From the NCBI RefSeq assembly GCF_004217315.1, contig NZ_SGWR01000001.1, forward strand, positions 992,001-1,056,000: DNA of 64,000 bases, written 5' to 3'. Source of the DNA: Corticibacter populi (GTDB lineage Bacteria; Pseudomonadota; Gammaproteobacteria; Burkholderiales; Burkholderiaceae_C). Below the pieces are notes generated by a model. It was not told where the DNA came from and made no database searches. It worked only from the letters and a program-made list of their open reading frames with translations. A program made the position numbers and the translations under genes. Shown piece by piece: positions 49,925 through 60,243 of the stretch; the stretch's first letter is position 1, and the number at the start of each line of letters is the position of its first letter.

Positions 49925-51160
49925 ATGAATGCATCAAATATTGACAATTTGCCGCTAACTCCTGCCATCGAGGAGGCCTTGGCCGTCTCGCTGCGCGGCA
50001 CCGACGAGTTGCTGCCGCAGGAGGACTGGATCAAGAAACTCCAGCGAGCCGAGGCCACCGGCACGCCGCTGCGCATCAAGCTGGGCCTGGATCCAACCGC
50101 GCCCGACATCCACCTCGGCCACACCGTGGTGCTGAACAAGATGCGCCAGCTGCAGGATCTGGGCCACCAGGTCATCTTCCTGATCGGCGACTTCACCACG
50201 CTGATCGGAGACCCCTCGGGCCGCAACACCACACGCCCTCCCTTGAGCGCCGAGCAGATCAAGGCCAATGCCGAAACCTACTACACCCAGGCTTCCAAGG
50301 TGCTGGATCCGACCCGCACCGAGGTACGCTACAACAGCGAATGGTGTGACCAGCTTGGCGCGCGCGGCATGATCGAGCTGGCGGCCAAGTACACCGTGGC
50401 ACGCATGATGGAGCGCAACGATTTCCACCAGCGCTTCCAGGATGGCAGCTCGATCAGCCTGCACGAATTCCTTTACCCGCTGCTGCAGGGCTATGACTCG
50501 GTGGCCCTGAAGTCGGACCTGGAAATGGGCGGCACTGACCAGAAGTTCAATCTGATGATGGGTCGCCACCTGCAGCAGGAATGGGGTCAGGAGCCGCAAT
50601 GCGTGCTGACCATGCCGCTGCTGGTCGGACTGGACGGCGTGCACAAGATGTCCAAGTCCAAGAACAATTACATCGGCATCACCGAGGACGCCAACACCAT
50701 GTTCGCCAAGGTGCTGTCGATCTCCGACGCGCTGATGTGGGACTGGTATCCGCTGCTGTCCTTTCGCCCGCTGGCCGAGATCGAGGTCTTGCGGGCCGAG
50801 GTGGCGCAAGGCCGCAATCCCAAGGACATCAAGGTGCTGCTGGCCAAGGAAATCACGGCACGCTTTCACTCGGCGCAGGCCGCCGATGCGGCCGAACAGG
50901 ACTTCGTCAACCGCAGCAAGGGCGGCATTCCTGACGACATTCCGGAAATCACGCTCGGCGGCGCCCCGCTGGGCATTGGCGCGCTGCTCAAATCGGCGGG
51001 CCTGACGGCGTCGACCGGCGAAGCCAACCGGCTGATCGATGGTCATGGCGTGCGCATCGACGGCGGTACTGTCGGCGACCGCACGCTCAAGCTTTCGGCC
51101 GGCACCTATGTGGTGCAAGTCGGCAAGCGCAAGTTCGCACGGGTGACACTGCTTGCCTGA
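49925..51160 (+). CDS. tyrS: Tyrosyl-tRNA synthetase
   Basis: A 411-residue class I synthetase. HIGH-like site in [17 protein letters not shown] in [14 protein letters not shown], tyrosine pocket region [26 protein letters not shown], and a C-terminal S4 RNA-binding domain ([17 protein letters not shown]). The S4-bearing long form with KMSKS is the TyrRS type common in betaproteobacteria. Confidence 0.96.
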   Translation: MNASNIDNLPLTPAIEEALAVSLRGTDELLPQEDWIKKLQRAEATGTPLRIKLGLDPTAPDIHLGHTVVLNKMRQLQDLGHQVIFLIGDFTTLIGDPSGRNTTRPPLSAEQIKANAETYYTQASKVLDPTRTEVRYNSEWCDQLGARGMIELAAKYTVARMMERNDFHQRFQDGSSISLHEFLYPLLQGYDSVALKSDLEMGGTDQKFNLMMGRHLQQEWGQEPQCVLTMPLLVGLDGVHKMSKSKNNYIGITEDANTMFAKVLSISDALMWDWYPLLSFRPLAEIEVLRAEVAQGRNPKDIKVLLAKEITARFHSAQAADAAEQDFVNRSKGGIPDDIPEITLGGAPLGIGALLKSAGLTASTGEANRLIDGHGVRIDGGTVGDRTLKLSAGTYVVQVGKRKFARVTLLA

Positions 51161-51175
51161 GGCGGGATTGCTGAC

Positions 51176-51562
51176 ATGACCGACATTCGCTCCGCACTGG
51201 AGGATCTTCTCAACCGTCAGGACATCCCGCTGGAGGAGGCGCTCGAACGCCATTTCAGCCCCGACTACCGGCAACGTACCAATGGGCAATGGGACGACCG
51301 CGCAGCCTTCGTACGCCACGTCCGCAAGCTCCGCGAAGTCGTGGCAAGGGCGCGCATCGAGGTGCTCGATGAGTTGCGCAACGGCACAAGCTATGCCGAT
51401 CGCCACCGCGTCCATGTCACCAAGCGCGATGGTTCGGAAGTTGTGCAGGAGGTCTACCTGTTTGGCGAAGTGGATGCGGCCGGACGCTTCTTGCGCATCG
51501 AGGAAACCACGCTGATGCTGTCCGGCGCTGAAGCCGACCGCGACATCGGCAGCGCGAAATGA
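51176..51562 (+). CDS. SnoaL/NTF2-like protein
   Basis: A 128-residue protein starting 16 bases after tyrS, so probably in the same transcript. The cone-like fold is suggested by RSALEDLLNRQDIPLEEALERHF, YRQRTNGQWDDRAAFVRHV and EVYLFGEVDAAGRFLRIEE. This superfamily includes small enzymes and ligand binders. No catalytic residue set can be named. Confidence 0.7.
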   Translation: MTDIRSALEDLLNRQDIPLEEALERHFSPDYRQRTNGQWDDRAAFVRHVRKLREVVARARIEVLDELRNGTSYADRHRVHVTKRDGSEVVQEVYLFGEVDAAGRFLRIEETTLMLSGAEADRDIGSAK

Positions 51563-51641
51563 TCTGCGCCAGGCAGCGCATCTGCGGCATGCGCCTGTAA
51601 CGACACTCCGTGGATGGGGGGGCCCACAACCGTTCCCCATG

Positions 51642-51669
51642 AAAAAGCCGGCTGCAGTGCCGGCTTTTT
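51642..51669. terminator. Bidirectional terminator
   Basis: AAAAAGCCGGC-tgcagt-GCCGGCTTTTT between the tyrS unit and the convergent serA. Confidence 0.92.
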
Positions 51670-51725
51670 CATGGACCTCGCGGCATGTATCACGCGCACA
51701 TGCGTGACGCACCGCGCAGGTCAGA

Positions 51726-52955
51726 TCAGAACAACACGCGCGTGCGGATCGTGCCCGGCACGTGGGCGAGCTGGTCCTTGACCTTGCCGGCGGTGCCGGC
51801 CTCGACGTCGATCACCACGTAGCCGACGGCATCGTCGGTCTGCAGGAACTGCGCCGCCACATTGATCTTGGCGTCCGAGAAGATCTGGTTGATCGCCGAC
51901 ATCACGCCCGGCACGTTCTTGTGGATGTGCAGGATGCGGTCGCGCCCCGGATGCGCCGGCAGCGCCGCTTCGGGGAAATTCACCGAGGTGGTGGTGGTGC
52001 CGTTGTCCGAATACTTGACGAGCTTCTCGGCCACTTCGAGGCCGATGTTGGCCTGCGCCTCCATCGTCGAGCCGCCAACATGCGGGGTGATGATGACGTT
52101 GTCCAGCCCCCGCAACGGCGACTGGAACTCATCCTTGTTCGAACGCGGCTCGACCGGGAAAACGTCGATGGCCGCGCCCAGCAGTTTCTTGGCCTTGATG
52201 GCCTCGGCCAGCGGCTCGATTTCCACCACCGTGCCGCGCGAGGCGTTGATCAGGATCGCGCCCGGCTTCATGGCGGCAATTTCCTTGGCGCCAATCATCC
52301 ACTTGGTCGAGGCCAGTTCCGGCACGTGCAGCGTGACGATATCACTTTGCGCCAGCAGGTCCTGCAGGCTGCCCACCTGGTGCGCATTGCCCAGCGGCAG
52401 CTTGGTGACCACGTCATAGAAGATCACGTGCATGCCCAGCGATTCGGCCAGCACCGACAGCTGCGAGCCGATCGAACCGTAGCCGACGATACCCAGTGTC
52501 TTGCCACGCGTCTCATAGGAATTGGTAGCCGACTTGAGCCAGCCGCCACGGTGCGCCACCGCATTCTTCTCGGGGATGCCGCGCAGCAGCAGGATGGCTT
52601 CGCCAAGCACCAGCTCGGCCACCGAGCGGGTGTTCGAATACGGCGCATTGAAGACCGCGATGCCCTTCTGGCGCGCGGCTTCGAGGTCGATCTGGTTGGT
52701 GCCAATGCAAAATGCCCCCACCGCCACGAGCTTGTGAGCGGCTTCGAACACATCGGCCGTCAGCTGCGTGCGCGAACGGATGCCGACAAAGTGCACATCG
52801 GCGATCTTCTGCTTGATATCTTCGGGCGGCAGCGCGCCAGGCAGGGCCTCCACATTGGTGTAGCCGGCCTGCTTGAGCACCTCGATGGCCGAGGGATGGA
52901 TGCCCTCGAGCAGCAGGAACTTGATCTTGTTCTTGTCGAGCGATGTCTTGGTCAT
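51726..52955 (-). CDS. serA: D-3-phosphoglycerate dehydrogenase
   Basis: A 409-residue enzyme from the ATG at 52955 (MTKTSLDKNKIKFLLLE). NAD-binding GIVGYGSIGSQLSV, catalytic Arg in LINASRGT, Glu in DVFPVEP and His in ITPHVGGST. The C-terminal ~80 residues form an ACT domain (NVPGVMSAINQIFSDAKINV), the site of serine feedback inhibition. First step of phosphorylated serine biosynthesis. Length matches the E. coli type. Confidence 0.96.
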   Translation of the reverse strand: MTKTSLDKNKIKFLLLEGIHPSAIEVLKQAGYTNVEALPGALPPEDIKQKIADVHFVGIRSRTQLTADVFEAAHKLVAVGAFCIGTNQIDLEAARQKGIAVFNAPYSNTRSVAELVLGEAILLLRGIPEKNAVAHRGGWLKSATNSYETRGKTLGIVGYGSIGSQLSVLAESLGMHVIFYDVVTKLPLGNAHQVGSLQDLLAQSDIVTLHVPELASTKWMIGAKEIAAMKPGAILINASRGTVVEIEPLAEAIKAKKLLGAAIDVFPVEPRSNKDEFQSPLRGLDNVIITPHVGGSTMEAQANIGLEVAEKLVKYSDNGTTTTSVNFPEAALPAHPGRDRILHIHKNVPGVMSAINQIFSDAKINVAAQFLQTDDAVGYVVIDVEAGTAGKVKDQLAHVPGTIRTRVLF

Positions 52956-53266
52956 GATGATTGGCAAAAAAATAAAGGCCCTGGGCGGCAGGGCACGGCA
53001 GAAACAACAAATGACAATTGACGGCAGGCCGTGATGGTAGCACCAACCCCTGCGCCATGCTGGGGAATCCACCTAGGCTGAATCGACATTCATGATGGGA
53101 TCGCAAGGGCCATGCGCGCGCCCCAAAGCCGGGGGGCGAGAACGGATGCCGGGTTATCCAGACATTTTTCTGTCATGAATCTGTCTTACCATTCGATTTG
53201 ACCTCGGGCCTGACCTTGTTCAACCAGATACCTATAAACAACCTACAAACTACGTACGGAGCATTC
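52956..53266. other. serA-ugpB divergent intergenic region
   Basis: 311 bp without a gene. It holds the promoters of both flanking genes and the Pho box at 53170-53187. Nothing else distinctive. Confidence 0.6.
53170..53187 (+). promoter_or_regulatory. Pho box upstream of ugpB
   Basis: CTGTCAT-gaat-CTGTCTT: two 7-bp direct repeats with a 4-bp spacer, the PhoB-binding pattern. It lies 80 bp before the ugpB start. Confidence 0.8.
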
Positions 53267-54571
53267 ATGAAACTGCGTCAACTGACCTTGGCGGCTGCCG
53301 CCGCCCTCGCCTTTGGCAGCGCCCATGCGCAAACCGAGATCCAGTGGTGGCACTCGATGTCCGCCGCGCTGGGCGACTGGGTCAACGACCTGGCCAAGCA
53401 GTACAACGAAAGCCAGAGCGAATACCGCATCGTGCCCACCTACAAGGGCAAGTACGACGAATCGATGACAGCTGCCATCGCGGCCTTCCGGGCCGGTAAC
53501 GCGCCGCACATCCTGCAGGTCTTCGAAGTGGGCACGGCGACCATGATGGCGGCCAAGGGCGCCACGGTGCCGGTCGGCAAGGTGCTCGAGGATGCAGGCT
53601 ATCCTTTCAATCCGGACGCCTACATCTCGGCCGTGACGGGCTATTACACCGCGCCCAATGGCCAGATGCTGAGCTACCCGCTCAACAGTTCGACCACCAT
53701 CTTCTATTACAACAAGGACGCTTTCAAGGCCGCCGGTCTCGACCCGGAACAGGCGCCCAAGACCTGGCCCGAAGTGTTCGAGGCCGCCACCAAGCTCAAG
53801 GAAAGCGGCCACAAGTGCCCTCTGACCACCAGCTGGATCAGCTGGACACAGTTGGAGAGCTTCTCGCTGTGGCACAACACCCTGTTTGCCACCGAGAACA
53901 ATGGCTTTGATGGCACCGGTGCGAGACTGGTCGTCAACACGCCGCTGCACCTGCGCCACTTCGAGAACCTGGCCAAGGCCGCCAACGAAGGCTCCTTCGT
54001 CTACAAGGGCCGCGCGAACGAGCCCGATGCCGCCTTCCCGTCCGGCGAATGCGCGATGATCACCGGCTCCTCGGGCCTGTATGCGCGCGTCAGCAAAGAG
54101 GCCCGATTCAACTATGGCATCTCCACGCTGCCCTACTACCCCGACGTCGAGGGCGCGCCGCAGAACACTGCCATCGGCGGCGCCAGCCTGTGGGTAATGG
54201 CCGGCAAGAACGAGAAGGAGTACAAGGGCGTGGCCGACTTCTTCAATTTCCTCTCGACTGCCAAGATCCAGGCCGCCAGCCACCAGCGCACAGGCTATCT
54301 GCCCGTGACCACTGCCGCCTACGAGCTGACCGAGCAGTCGGGCTTCTACAAGGAACATCCCGGCACCGACGTCGCCGTCACGCAGATGATCCGCAAGACC
54401 ACCGACAAGTCGCGCGGCATCCGCCTGGGCAATTTCGTGCAGATCCGCACCATCGCCGACGAGGAAACCGAGCAGATCTGGGCTGGCCGCAAAAGCGCCA
54501 AGGATGCGCTCGACGCCATCGTCAAGCGCGGCAACGAGCAGCTCGAACGCTTCGAGCGCGCCAATCGCTGA
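53267..54571 (+). CDS. ugpB: Glycerol-3-phosphate ABC transporter binding protein
   Basis: A 434-residue periplasmic binding protein. Signal peptide MKLRQLTLAAAAALAFGSAH with cleavage after AHA. The mature start QTEIQWWHSMSAALGDWV, plus YPLNSSTTIFYYNKDAF, FPSGECAMITGSSGLY and GGASLWVMAG, are typical of UgpB. It captures sn-glycerol 3-phosphate for the UgpAEC importer. A Pho box upstream fits phosphate-starvation control. ugpA, ugpE and ugpC are not adjacent; a terminator and an unrelated gene follow. Confidence 0.93.
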   Translation: MKLRQLTLAAAAALAFGSAHAQTEIQWWHSMSAALGDWVNDLAKQYNESQSEYRIVPTYKGKYDESMTAAIAAFRAGNAPHILQVFEVGTATMMAAKGATVPVGKVLEDAGYPFNPDAYISAVTGYYTAPNGQMLSYPLNSSTTIFYYNKDAFKAAGLDPEQAPKTWPEVFEAATKLKESGHKCPLTTSWISWTQLESFSLWHNTLFATENNGFDGTGARLVVNTPLHLRHFENLAKAANEGSFVYKGRANEPDAAFPSGECAMITGSSGLYARVSKEARFNYGISTLPYYPDVEGAPQNTAIGGASLWVMAGKNEKEYKGVADFFNFLSTAKIQAASHQRTGYLPVTTAAYELTEQSGFYKEHPGTDVAVTQMIRKTTDKSRGIRLGNFVQIRTIADEETEQIWAGRKSAKDALDAIVKRGNEQLERFERANR

Positions 54572-54641
54572 TCGCCCAACCCGCGCGCCCACTTGGCGCG
54601 CGGCAACGATGATGACGTGCCTGCGTGCAGGCCATCATGCC

Positions 54642-54675
54642 AAAAGCCCGGCAAGTCATCCCTGCCGGGCTTTTT
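54642..54675. terminator. Terminator between ugpB and the convergent aminotransferase
   Basis: AAAAGCCCGGCA-agtcatccc-TGCCGGGCTTTTT; works in both directions. Confidence 0.9.
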
Positions 54676-54700
54676 GCACATGGGGCATATCGAATCCCGT

Positions 54701-55900
54701 TCAGAGTGCCCGTGCCAGCCGCTGCACCCCTTCGATGATCTTTTCGTCCGGTACCGTCGCATAGCTCATGCGGAAGGTGGCCGGATCGGGCTCGGTGGCG
54801 TAGAACGGCAGGCCGGGCACCACCGCCACACCCTGCTCGATGCCGCGCCGCACGAAGGCCGCCGCATCACCCGAACGGCCGCCCGCACCCGTCAGCCGTG
54901 CCCAGATGAACATGCCCCCGCGCGGCGGCGTGAATGCCAATGCCTCGCCCAGTTCGGCACGCAAGCGTTCCATCATCAGCCGCGCGCGCTCGGCATAGAC
55001 CTGCTGCACATTCGTCAATGTGGCGGCCAACCGCCCCGTCTGCAGGTACTCGCTGGCGGTGACCTGGGCCAGCATGCTCGAATTCGCGTCGCTGAACTGC
55101 TTGCACATCACCGCATTGGCCAGCAGGGCAGCCGGTGCCACCATCCAGCCCAGCCGCAGGCCGGGCGAGAGAATCTTGCTGAAGCTGCCGCAATAGACCA
55201 GCCAATCCCGGCTGCCCGGCACCGTCGCGCTCAGCGCCAGCAGCGTGGCCGGCGGCAGCTCGTCGAAATACAGCTCTCCGTAGGGGTTGTCCTCGACCAC
55301 CACGACGCGGTGCTGCGCCGCCAACTCCAGCACCCGGCGGCGGCGCGCCAGCGGCAGCAGCGAGCCACTGGGATTGCCGAACGTGGGAATGAGATAAACC
55401 AGCCTGGGCCGATGCTCGGCAATCAGCCGCTCGAGGGCATCGACCTGCACGCCATCACCGTCGGTGGGCACGGAGATCACCTCGGCCCCGTACAGGCGAA
55501 AGCACTGGATGGTGGCCAGAAAGGTCGGTCCTTCCACCAGCACCTTGTCGCCGGGCGAAAGCAGCGTCTTGCCCAGCAGGTCCAGCGCCTGCTGGCTGCC
55601 GGTGGTCACCAGCACGTCGGCAGGCGCCACTTGCGCGCCCTGCTCGTGCAGGCGGCTGGTAATCTGCTCGCGCAGCGGCTGGTAGCCCTCGGTCGGCCCG
55701 TATTGCAGGCTGGCGGCCGGTTGCTCAAGCACAGCCTTGCGCGCCGCCTCGGCCAGCCCTTCGCGATCGAACAGCGCGGCGTCGGGAAAGCCGCCGGCAA
55801 AGCTGATGATGCCGGGCGTGCCCAGCAGTTTGAATATTTCGCGGATCGCAGATGTCTCGACGTTCTGCAGGCGCTTGGCAAATTGCATGCTCGTTTCCAT
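54701..55900 (-). CDS. PLP-dependent class I/II aminotransferase
   Basis: A 399-residue fold-type I aminotransferase ([24 protein letters not shown] at 55888 also possible). [11 protein letters not shown] near the start, PLP-contact region [29 protein letters not shown], the PLP lysine in [17 protein letters not shown] and substrate Arg in FRMSYATV. The sequence style resembles 2-aminoadipate/LysN and MocR-like aminotransferases acting on branched or aromatic amino acids. Exact substrate cannot be told. Confidence 0.88.
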   Translation of the reverse strand: METSMQFAKRLQNVETSAIREIFKLLGTPGIISFAGGFPDAALFDREGLAEAARKAVLEQPAASLQYGPTEGYQPLREQITSRLHEQGAQVAPADVLVTTGSQQALDLLGKTLLSPGDKVLVEGPTFLATIQCFRLYGAEVISVPTDGDGVQVDALERLIAEHRPRLVYLIPTFGNPSGSLLPLARRRRVLELAAQHRVVVVEDNPYGELYFDELPPATLLALSATVPGSRDWLVYCGSFSKILSPGLRLGWMVAPAALLANAVMCKQFSDANSSMLAQVTASEYLQTGRLAATLTNVQQVYAERARLMMERLRAELGEALAFTPPRGGMFIWARLTGAGGRSGDAAAFVRRGIEQGVAVVPGLPFYATEPDPATFRMSYATVPDEKIIEGVQRLARAL

Positions 55901-56050
55901 GTGATTCAGGTCTGCTGCGGGCTGTCCCGCACCGGGCAGGAAGCGCGATCATATCCCTGCCGGCCTTGCGTCGCGGACAAGGTGACGACAAAATGCCGTG
56001 CCAGCCGATCCGCACCACCACCGACAAGAAATCAGGAGACATCCGGCACC

Positions 56051-56953
56051 ATGACGCAACACAGCAGCCCGCCCCCGGTATCCGAATCCAGTGCAGCCAG
56101 TCCCTACGGCACATTGCCCCCGGCCGCCCAGCCGGCCCAGCGCAAGCCCGTGAGCCTGCCGCGCCTGCTGGAGATGCATGCACGCGGCGAGAAAATCGCC
56201 ATGCTGACCGCCTATGACGCCACCTTCGCGGCCATGGCCGACAGCGCCGGCGTCGATTGCATCCTGGTCGGCGACTCGCTGGGCATGGTCTGCCAGGGGC
56301 GCCACAGCACGGTGGGCGTGTCGCTGCAGGAGATGTGCTACCACACCGCCTGCGTCGCCCGTGGCGTGCGGCGCGTGCAGGGCACCACCTGGGTGATCGC
56401 CGACCTGCCCTTCGGCAGCTACCAGCAATCGCCCGAGCAGGCACTGCAAAGCGCCGTGCAGCTGATGGAGGCCGGTGCCCACATGGTCAAGCTCGAGGGA
56501 GGTGGCTGGACCGCGCCGATCACCGCCTTCCTGACCGCGCGCGGCATCCCGGTCTGCGCCCACCTCGGCCTGACTCCCCAGACCGTGCATGCGCTAGGCG
56601 GCTACCGCGTGCAGGGCCGAGGCGACCATGCTGCCCAGATCCTGCGCCAGCAGGCCCTCGAGCTGGCCGATGCCGGCGCGCGCCTGCTGGTGCTCGAGAT
56701 GGTGCCCGCCGTGCTGGCCGCCGAACTGACGCGCCAATTGCCGCACTGCGCCACCATCGGCATCGGTGCCGGGGCCGGCACCGCCGGCCAGGTGCTGGTG
56801 CTGCACGACATGCTGGGCATGAACATCGGCCGCATGCCGCGTTTCGTGCGCAACTTCATGGCCGGCCAGGACAGCATTGCCGGTGCCATGGGCGCCTATG
56901 TGCAGGCCGTCAAGCAGGGGCAGTTCCCCGTCGACGCCGAGCATGCCTGGTAA
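56051..56953 (+). CDS. panB: Ketopantoate hydroxymethyltransferase
   Basis: A 300-residue PanB with a ~35-residue disordered N-terminal extension. The core (residues ~34-300) shows [30 protein letters not shown] (metal-binding Asp), [21 protein letters not shown] and CAHLGLTPQ. Adds a hydroxymethyl group to 2-ketoisovalerate in pantothenate synthesis. panC lies 125 bp downstream. Confidence 0.95.
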   Translation: MTQHSSPPPVSESSAASPYGTLPPAAQPAQRKPVSLPRLLEMHARGEKIAMLTAYDATFAAMADSAGVDCILVGDSLGMVCQGRHSTVGVSLQEMCYHTACVARGVRRVQGTTWVIADLPFGSYQQSPEQALQSAVQLMEAGAHMVKLEGGGWTAPITAFLTARGIPVCAHLGLTPQTVHALGGYRVQGRGDHAAQILRQQALELADAGARLLVLEMVPAVLAAELTRQLPHCATIGIGAGAGTAGQVLVLHDMLGMNIGRMPRFVRNFMAGQDSIAGAMGAYVQAVKQGQFPVDAEHAW

Positions 56954-57078
56954 CTGATTGCCGCTCCAATTGGCCGCTGGCGGCCCTGCTGCCATGCCGC
57001 GAATACCTGAACATCCCACGGATCCCCGCGCGCCCCGACACATTCCGATTTCCGCGTTTCCGCGTTTCCGAACCACAC

Positions 57079-57915
57079 ATGCAAGTCATTCATCACATCC
57101 CTGCGCTGCGCCAGGCGCTCGCTGCCCAGCCCCAGCCACGCGTGCTGGTGCCCACCATGGGCAATCTGCACGAAGGCCATCTGTCGCTGGTGCGCCAAGC
57201 CCGGGCCCTCGGCGGCACCACGGTCGCAAGCATCTTCGTCAACCGCCTGCAGTTCCTGCCTCACGAGGATTTCGACACCTATCCGCGCACGCTGGAGGCC
57301 GACTGCGACAAGCTGCGCAGCGCCGGCTGTGACATCGTCTTCGCGCCCAGCGAGGCCGAACTGTATCCCGAGCCGCAAACCTACCGGGTGCAGCCCGACC
57401 CGGCGCTGGCCGACCTCCTCGAGGGAGCGTTTCGCCCCGGGTTCTTCACCGGCGTGTGCACGGTGGTGATGAAGCTCTTCCAATGCGTGCAGCCCAGTCA
57501 TGCGGTGTTCGGGCAGAAGGACTACCAGCAGCTGGAAGTGATCCGCCGCATGGTGCGCCAGTTCGCCATGCCCATCGAGATCGTCGCCGGCGCCACCTGC
57601 CGCGCAGGCGATGGCCTGGCGCTGTCATCGCGCAACCAGTACCTCGATCCGGCCGCCCGCCAGGCCGCCGTGCAGCTGTCCCAGGCGCTGCGCTCACTGG
57701 CTACCCAGGTGCAGCAGGGCGCGCGCGATTTCCGCTCGCTGGAGGAATCGGCCATGGCGCAACTAGGTCGAGAGGGCTGGGAGCCCGATTACCTGACGGT
57801 GCGCCGGCGTGACACATTGCTGCCACCCGCTGCGGATGGCCTACTGCCGCCACTGGTGGCACTGGGTGCGGCGCGCATCGGCGGTGCGCGGCTGATCGAC
57901 AATCTGGAGTTCTGA
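57079..57915 (+). CDS. panC: Pantothenate synthetase
   Basis: A 278-residue PanC. PTMGNLHEGHLSLVRQA carries the HIGH-type site; FVNRLQFLPHEDFDTYPR follows (NRLQF in place of the common NPxQF). Then HAVFGQKDYQQLEVIRRMV and the KMSKS-equivalent LSSRNQYL. It condenses pantoate and beta-alanine with ATP. It follows panB and is probably co-expressed. Confidence 0.95.
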   Translation: MQVIHHIPALRQALAAQPQPRVLVPTMGNLHEGHLSLVRQARALGGTTVASIFVNRLQFLPHEDFDTYPRTLEADCDKLRSAGCDIVFAPSEAELYPEPQTYRVQPDPALADLLEGAFRPGFFTGVCTVVMKLFQCVQPSHAVFGQKDYQQLEVIRRMVRQFAMPIEIVAGATCRAGDGLALSSRNQYLDPAARQAAVQLSQALRSLATQVQQGARDFRSLEESAMAQLGREGWEPDYLTVRRRDTLLPPAADGLLPPLVALGAARIGGARLIDNLEF

Positions 57916-57954
57916 AACCCGCTGATTGCCACGGCAAGGCGCCGCGGCAGTGCG

Positions 57955-59019
57955 TCAGTCGTTCGGCCGGAAGCCGATGGTCAGCTGCGAGGGCACGCGG
58001 CCATCGGTGTCGCGCGGCAGTTTCTGCGTCTTGTCGATGGCACGCAGCACCGCTTCGTCCCAGGCCGGATTGCCACTGGAGCGGGTGATGCGGCGGCTGA
58101 TGATGGTGCCATCGGCAGCAGCGCGCACATCGACCTCGGCGCGTGGATTGCCGGCAATCGCCTGCGGATAGACGATGTTCGGACGGATGGCCGCCACCAC
58201 CCTGCCCGCATAGCCACCCGATGGCCCGGCGCTGCGCTGCGCATTGCCGGTAGCGCTGGGGCCGCCGGTGGCACCGGCCAGTCCCTGGATGCGGGCCAGC
58301 TCCTGCTGACGGCGCTGCTCGGCCTCGCGCGCTTCCTGCGCTTCGCGTTTCTTGCGCTCTTCGTCGCGCTTCTTCTTCTCCTCGGCCTCCTTCTGCTTGC
58401 GCTCCTCTTCCAGGCGCAGACGTTCGGCCTCGTCCTTCTTCTTTTGCTCCTCGAGTTTTTTCTGCCCCTCGAGCTTCTTCTGCTCTTCGAGTTTCTTCTG
58501 ATCCTCCTGCCGCTTCTTTTCCTCGGCTTCCTTCTTCTTGCGCTCTTCCTCCTTGCGGGCCTCTTCCTTGCGCAATTCCTCCTGGCGCTTCTGTTCTTCC
58601 AGGCGTTTCTGCTCGGCTTCCTGCGCCTGACGGCGGCGCTCGGCCTCCTGTTCCTTCTTGCGCTCGGCTTCGAGCGCGATTTCCGGATCGGGTGCGGGTG
58701 GTGGCGGAGGTGGCGGGGGCGGCTCCGGGGCAGGTGGAGGAGGCGGAGGCGGTGGTTCCGGTGCGGGCGCGGGAGCCGGCGGCGCGGGTGGAGGCGGCGG
58801 CTCCGGCGAGACCGCGCGGGGAGCGGCCTGTTGCGGCAGGCTGGACCAGAGCTCGGCCTCGACGGCGGCCGAGTCGCTGTGGCGTTTCCAGTTCGCGCCA
58901 ATCACCATGATGCCGATCAGGCCGGCATGCACCAGCACCGCCAGGGCCACGGCGCGCAGGCGCATCGGTGGCTTGGGCGGTGTCAGCGGGATTTCGTGCA
59001 ATCGCGGGGATGGAGGCAT
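57955..59019 (-). CDS. tolA: TolA cell-envelope protein
   Basis: A 354-residue protein. One membrane helix near the N-terminus (AVALAVLVHAGLIGIMVIGA). Then a proline-rich segment (residues ~70-115), a long Lys/Glu helix (~120-245) and a globular C-terminal domain (VVAAIRPNIVYPQAIAGN, AEVDVRAAADGTIISRRI) of TonB/TolA type. It spans the periplasm between TolQ-TolR and the outer membrane in cell constriction. tolB and pal are not in the window, being presumably upstream or elsewhere. Confidence 0.92.
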   Translation of the reverse strand: MPPSPRLHEIPLTPPKPPMRLRAVALAVLVHAGLIGIMVIGANWKRHSDSAAVEAELWSSLPQQAAPRAVSPEPPPPPAPPAPAPAPEPPPPPPPPAPEPPPPPPPPPAPDPEIALEAERKKEQEAERRRQAQEAEQKRLEEQKRQEELRKEEARKEEERKKKEAEEKKRQEDQKKLEEQKKLEGQKKLEEQKKKDEAERLRLEEERKQKEAEEKKKRDEERKKREAQEAREAEQRRQQELARIQGLAGATGGPSATGNAQRSAGPSGGYAGRVVAAIRPNIVYPQAIAGNPRAEVDVRAAADGTIISRRITRSSGNPAWDEAVLRAIDKTQKLPRDTDGRVPSQLTIGFRPND

Positions 59020-59066
59020 GGCTTGCGGGTATGCGGTCTGGGCACAGCGAGACGGGGAGGAACGGC

Positions 59067-59507
59067 CTACTTCTTGTTCAGCAGGAAGGCGACGCGCTTG
59101 GCCCCGGCCTGATGCAGGGCATCGAGCGCGCCCGTCACGTACTCATAATGCGCGGCCTTGTCGCCGACGATGACGATGGCCACCTGCTCGGGCGGGCGGC
59201 CCTGCTGGATCTGCTCTTCCTGCCATTGCACGGCCAGTTCGCCGAGCTGCTCCAGATCGGTGCCGCGGGTTTCGTTGCCGACCTTCCATTCGAGCTTGCC
59301 GTCCTTGTCGACCAGCACCTGGGCGATCACCGGCGGCGCCTCGCCTGCTGCCCCGGAGGTAGGCGCGTTGATGACGCCGGGGGTGATCATCGGCGCCGTG
59401 ACCATGAAGATGATCAACAGCACCAGCATCACATCGATGAAGGGCACCATGTTGATTTCGTTCATGGTGCGGCGGCGGGTGCCTTTGCGTGCGGACAGAG
59501 CTGCCAT
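59067..59507 (-). CDS. tolR: TolR (ExbD-family) protein
   Basis: A 146-residue protein from the ATG at 59507 (MAALSARKGTRRRTMNE). One transmembrane helix with the proton-path Asp (MVPFIDVMLVLLIIFMVTA), then a periplasmic domain (VLVDKDGKLEWKVGNE). It forms the proton-driven motor with TolQ. Located between tolQ and tolA in one operon. Confidence 0.92.
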   Translation of the reverse strand: MAALSARKGTRRRTMNEINMVPFIDVMLVLLIIFMVTAPMITPGVINAPTSGAAGEAPPVIAQVLVDKDGKLEWKVGNETRGTDLEQLGELAVQWQEEQIQQGRPPEQVAIVIVGDKAAHYEYVTGALDALHQAGAKRVAFLLNKK

Positions 59508-59541
59508 GGCGTGCGTCCTTTTCGTGCTCGGTGCTGCTTGC

Positions 59542-60243
59542 TCAGTGGCTGGCCGCGCCGCCCTGGCTGGCGTTGAGGTTGCGCTGCAGGATGTTGGTGA
59601 ACTCGTCGCCGAAGGTCTCCATGCGGATGGCGGTGCGGTCGATCTCGCGCGAAAAGCGGTTGTAGGCAATCACGGCCGGAATCGCGGCAAAGAGACCCAT
59701 CGCGGTAGCCACCAAGGCCTCGGCAATGCCCGGCGCCACGGTGGCCAGCGAGATCTGCTCCATGCCGGCAAAGCCGGTGAAGGCGTGCATGATGCCCCAG
59801 ACGGTGCCAAAGAGGCCCACGTACGGCGCGATCGAGCCAACCGTGCCGAGGAAGGAGAGGCCGTTCTCGATCTGGTCCATCTCGCGGTTGAAGCTGGCCA
59901 TCATGGCGCGGCGCGCGCCGTCGAGCAGCGTCTCGGCGTGGTTGATGTGGCGCTCGCGCAGCTTGTGGTACTCGCGCATGCCGCTGGCGAACATCCGCTC
60001 GAGCGGACCGGCGTTGCGGGCATTCTGCACAGCGGCGGTATAAAGGTCGTTGAGGCTGGCGCCGGACCAGAAATCCTCTTCAAACTCGCGGTTGAGCCCG
60101 CGCACCTGCTTGAGGCCGATGGACTTGCGGAAGATCACCGTCCAGCTGGCGATCGAGCCCAGCACCAGAATCAGCATAACGGCCTGCACCACCCAACTGG
60201 CGTTGAGGATCAGGTGCGCAATGGACATGTCTTGAGCGTTCAT
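59542..60243 (-). CDS. tolQ: TolQ proton-channel protein
   Basis: A 233-residue membrane protein (MNAQDMSIAHLILNASW) with three helices: VVQAVMLILVLGSIASWTVI, SIAPYVGLFGTVWGIMHAF and ALVATAMGLFAAIPAVIAYN. The polar Thr residues of the TolQ/ExbB channel are visible in FGTVWG and LVATAMG. Its start overlaps the ybgC stop (ATGA). Order ybgC-tolQ-tolR-tolA is canonical. Confidence 0.94.
   Translation of the reverse strand: MNAQDMSIAHLILNASWVVQAVMLILVLGSIASWTVIFRKSIGLKQVRGLNREFEEDFWSGASLNDLYTAAVQNARNAGPLERMFASGMREYHKLRERHINHAETLLDGARRAMMASFNREMDQIENGLSFLGTVGSIAPYVGLFGTVWGIMHAFTGFAGMEQISLATVAPGIAEALVATAMGLFAAIPAVIAYNRFSREIDRTAIRMETFGDEFTNILQRNLNASQGGAASH

Noticed and set aside
54593-56050. Long upstream extension of panB
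   Set aside because: Antisense to a clear aminotransferase; panB has a good start at 56051.
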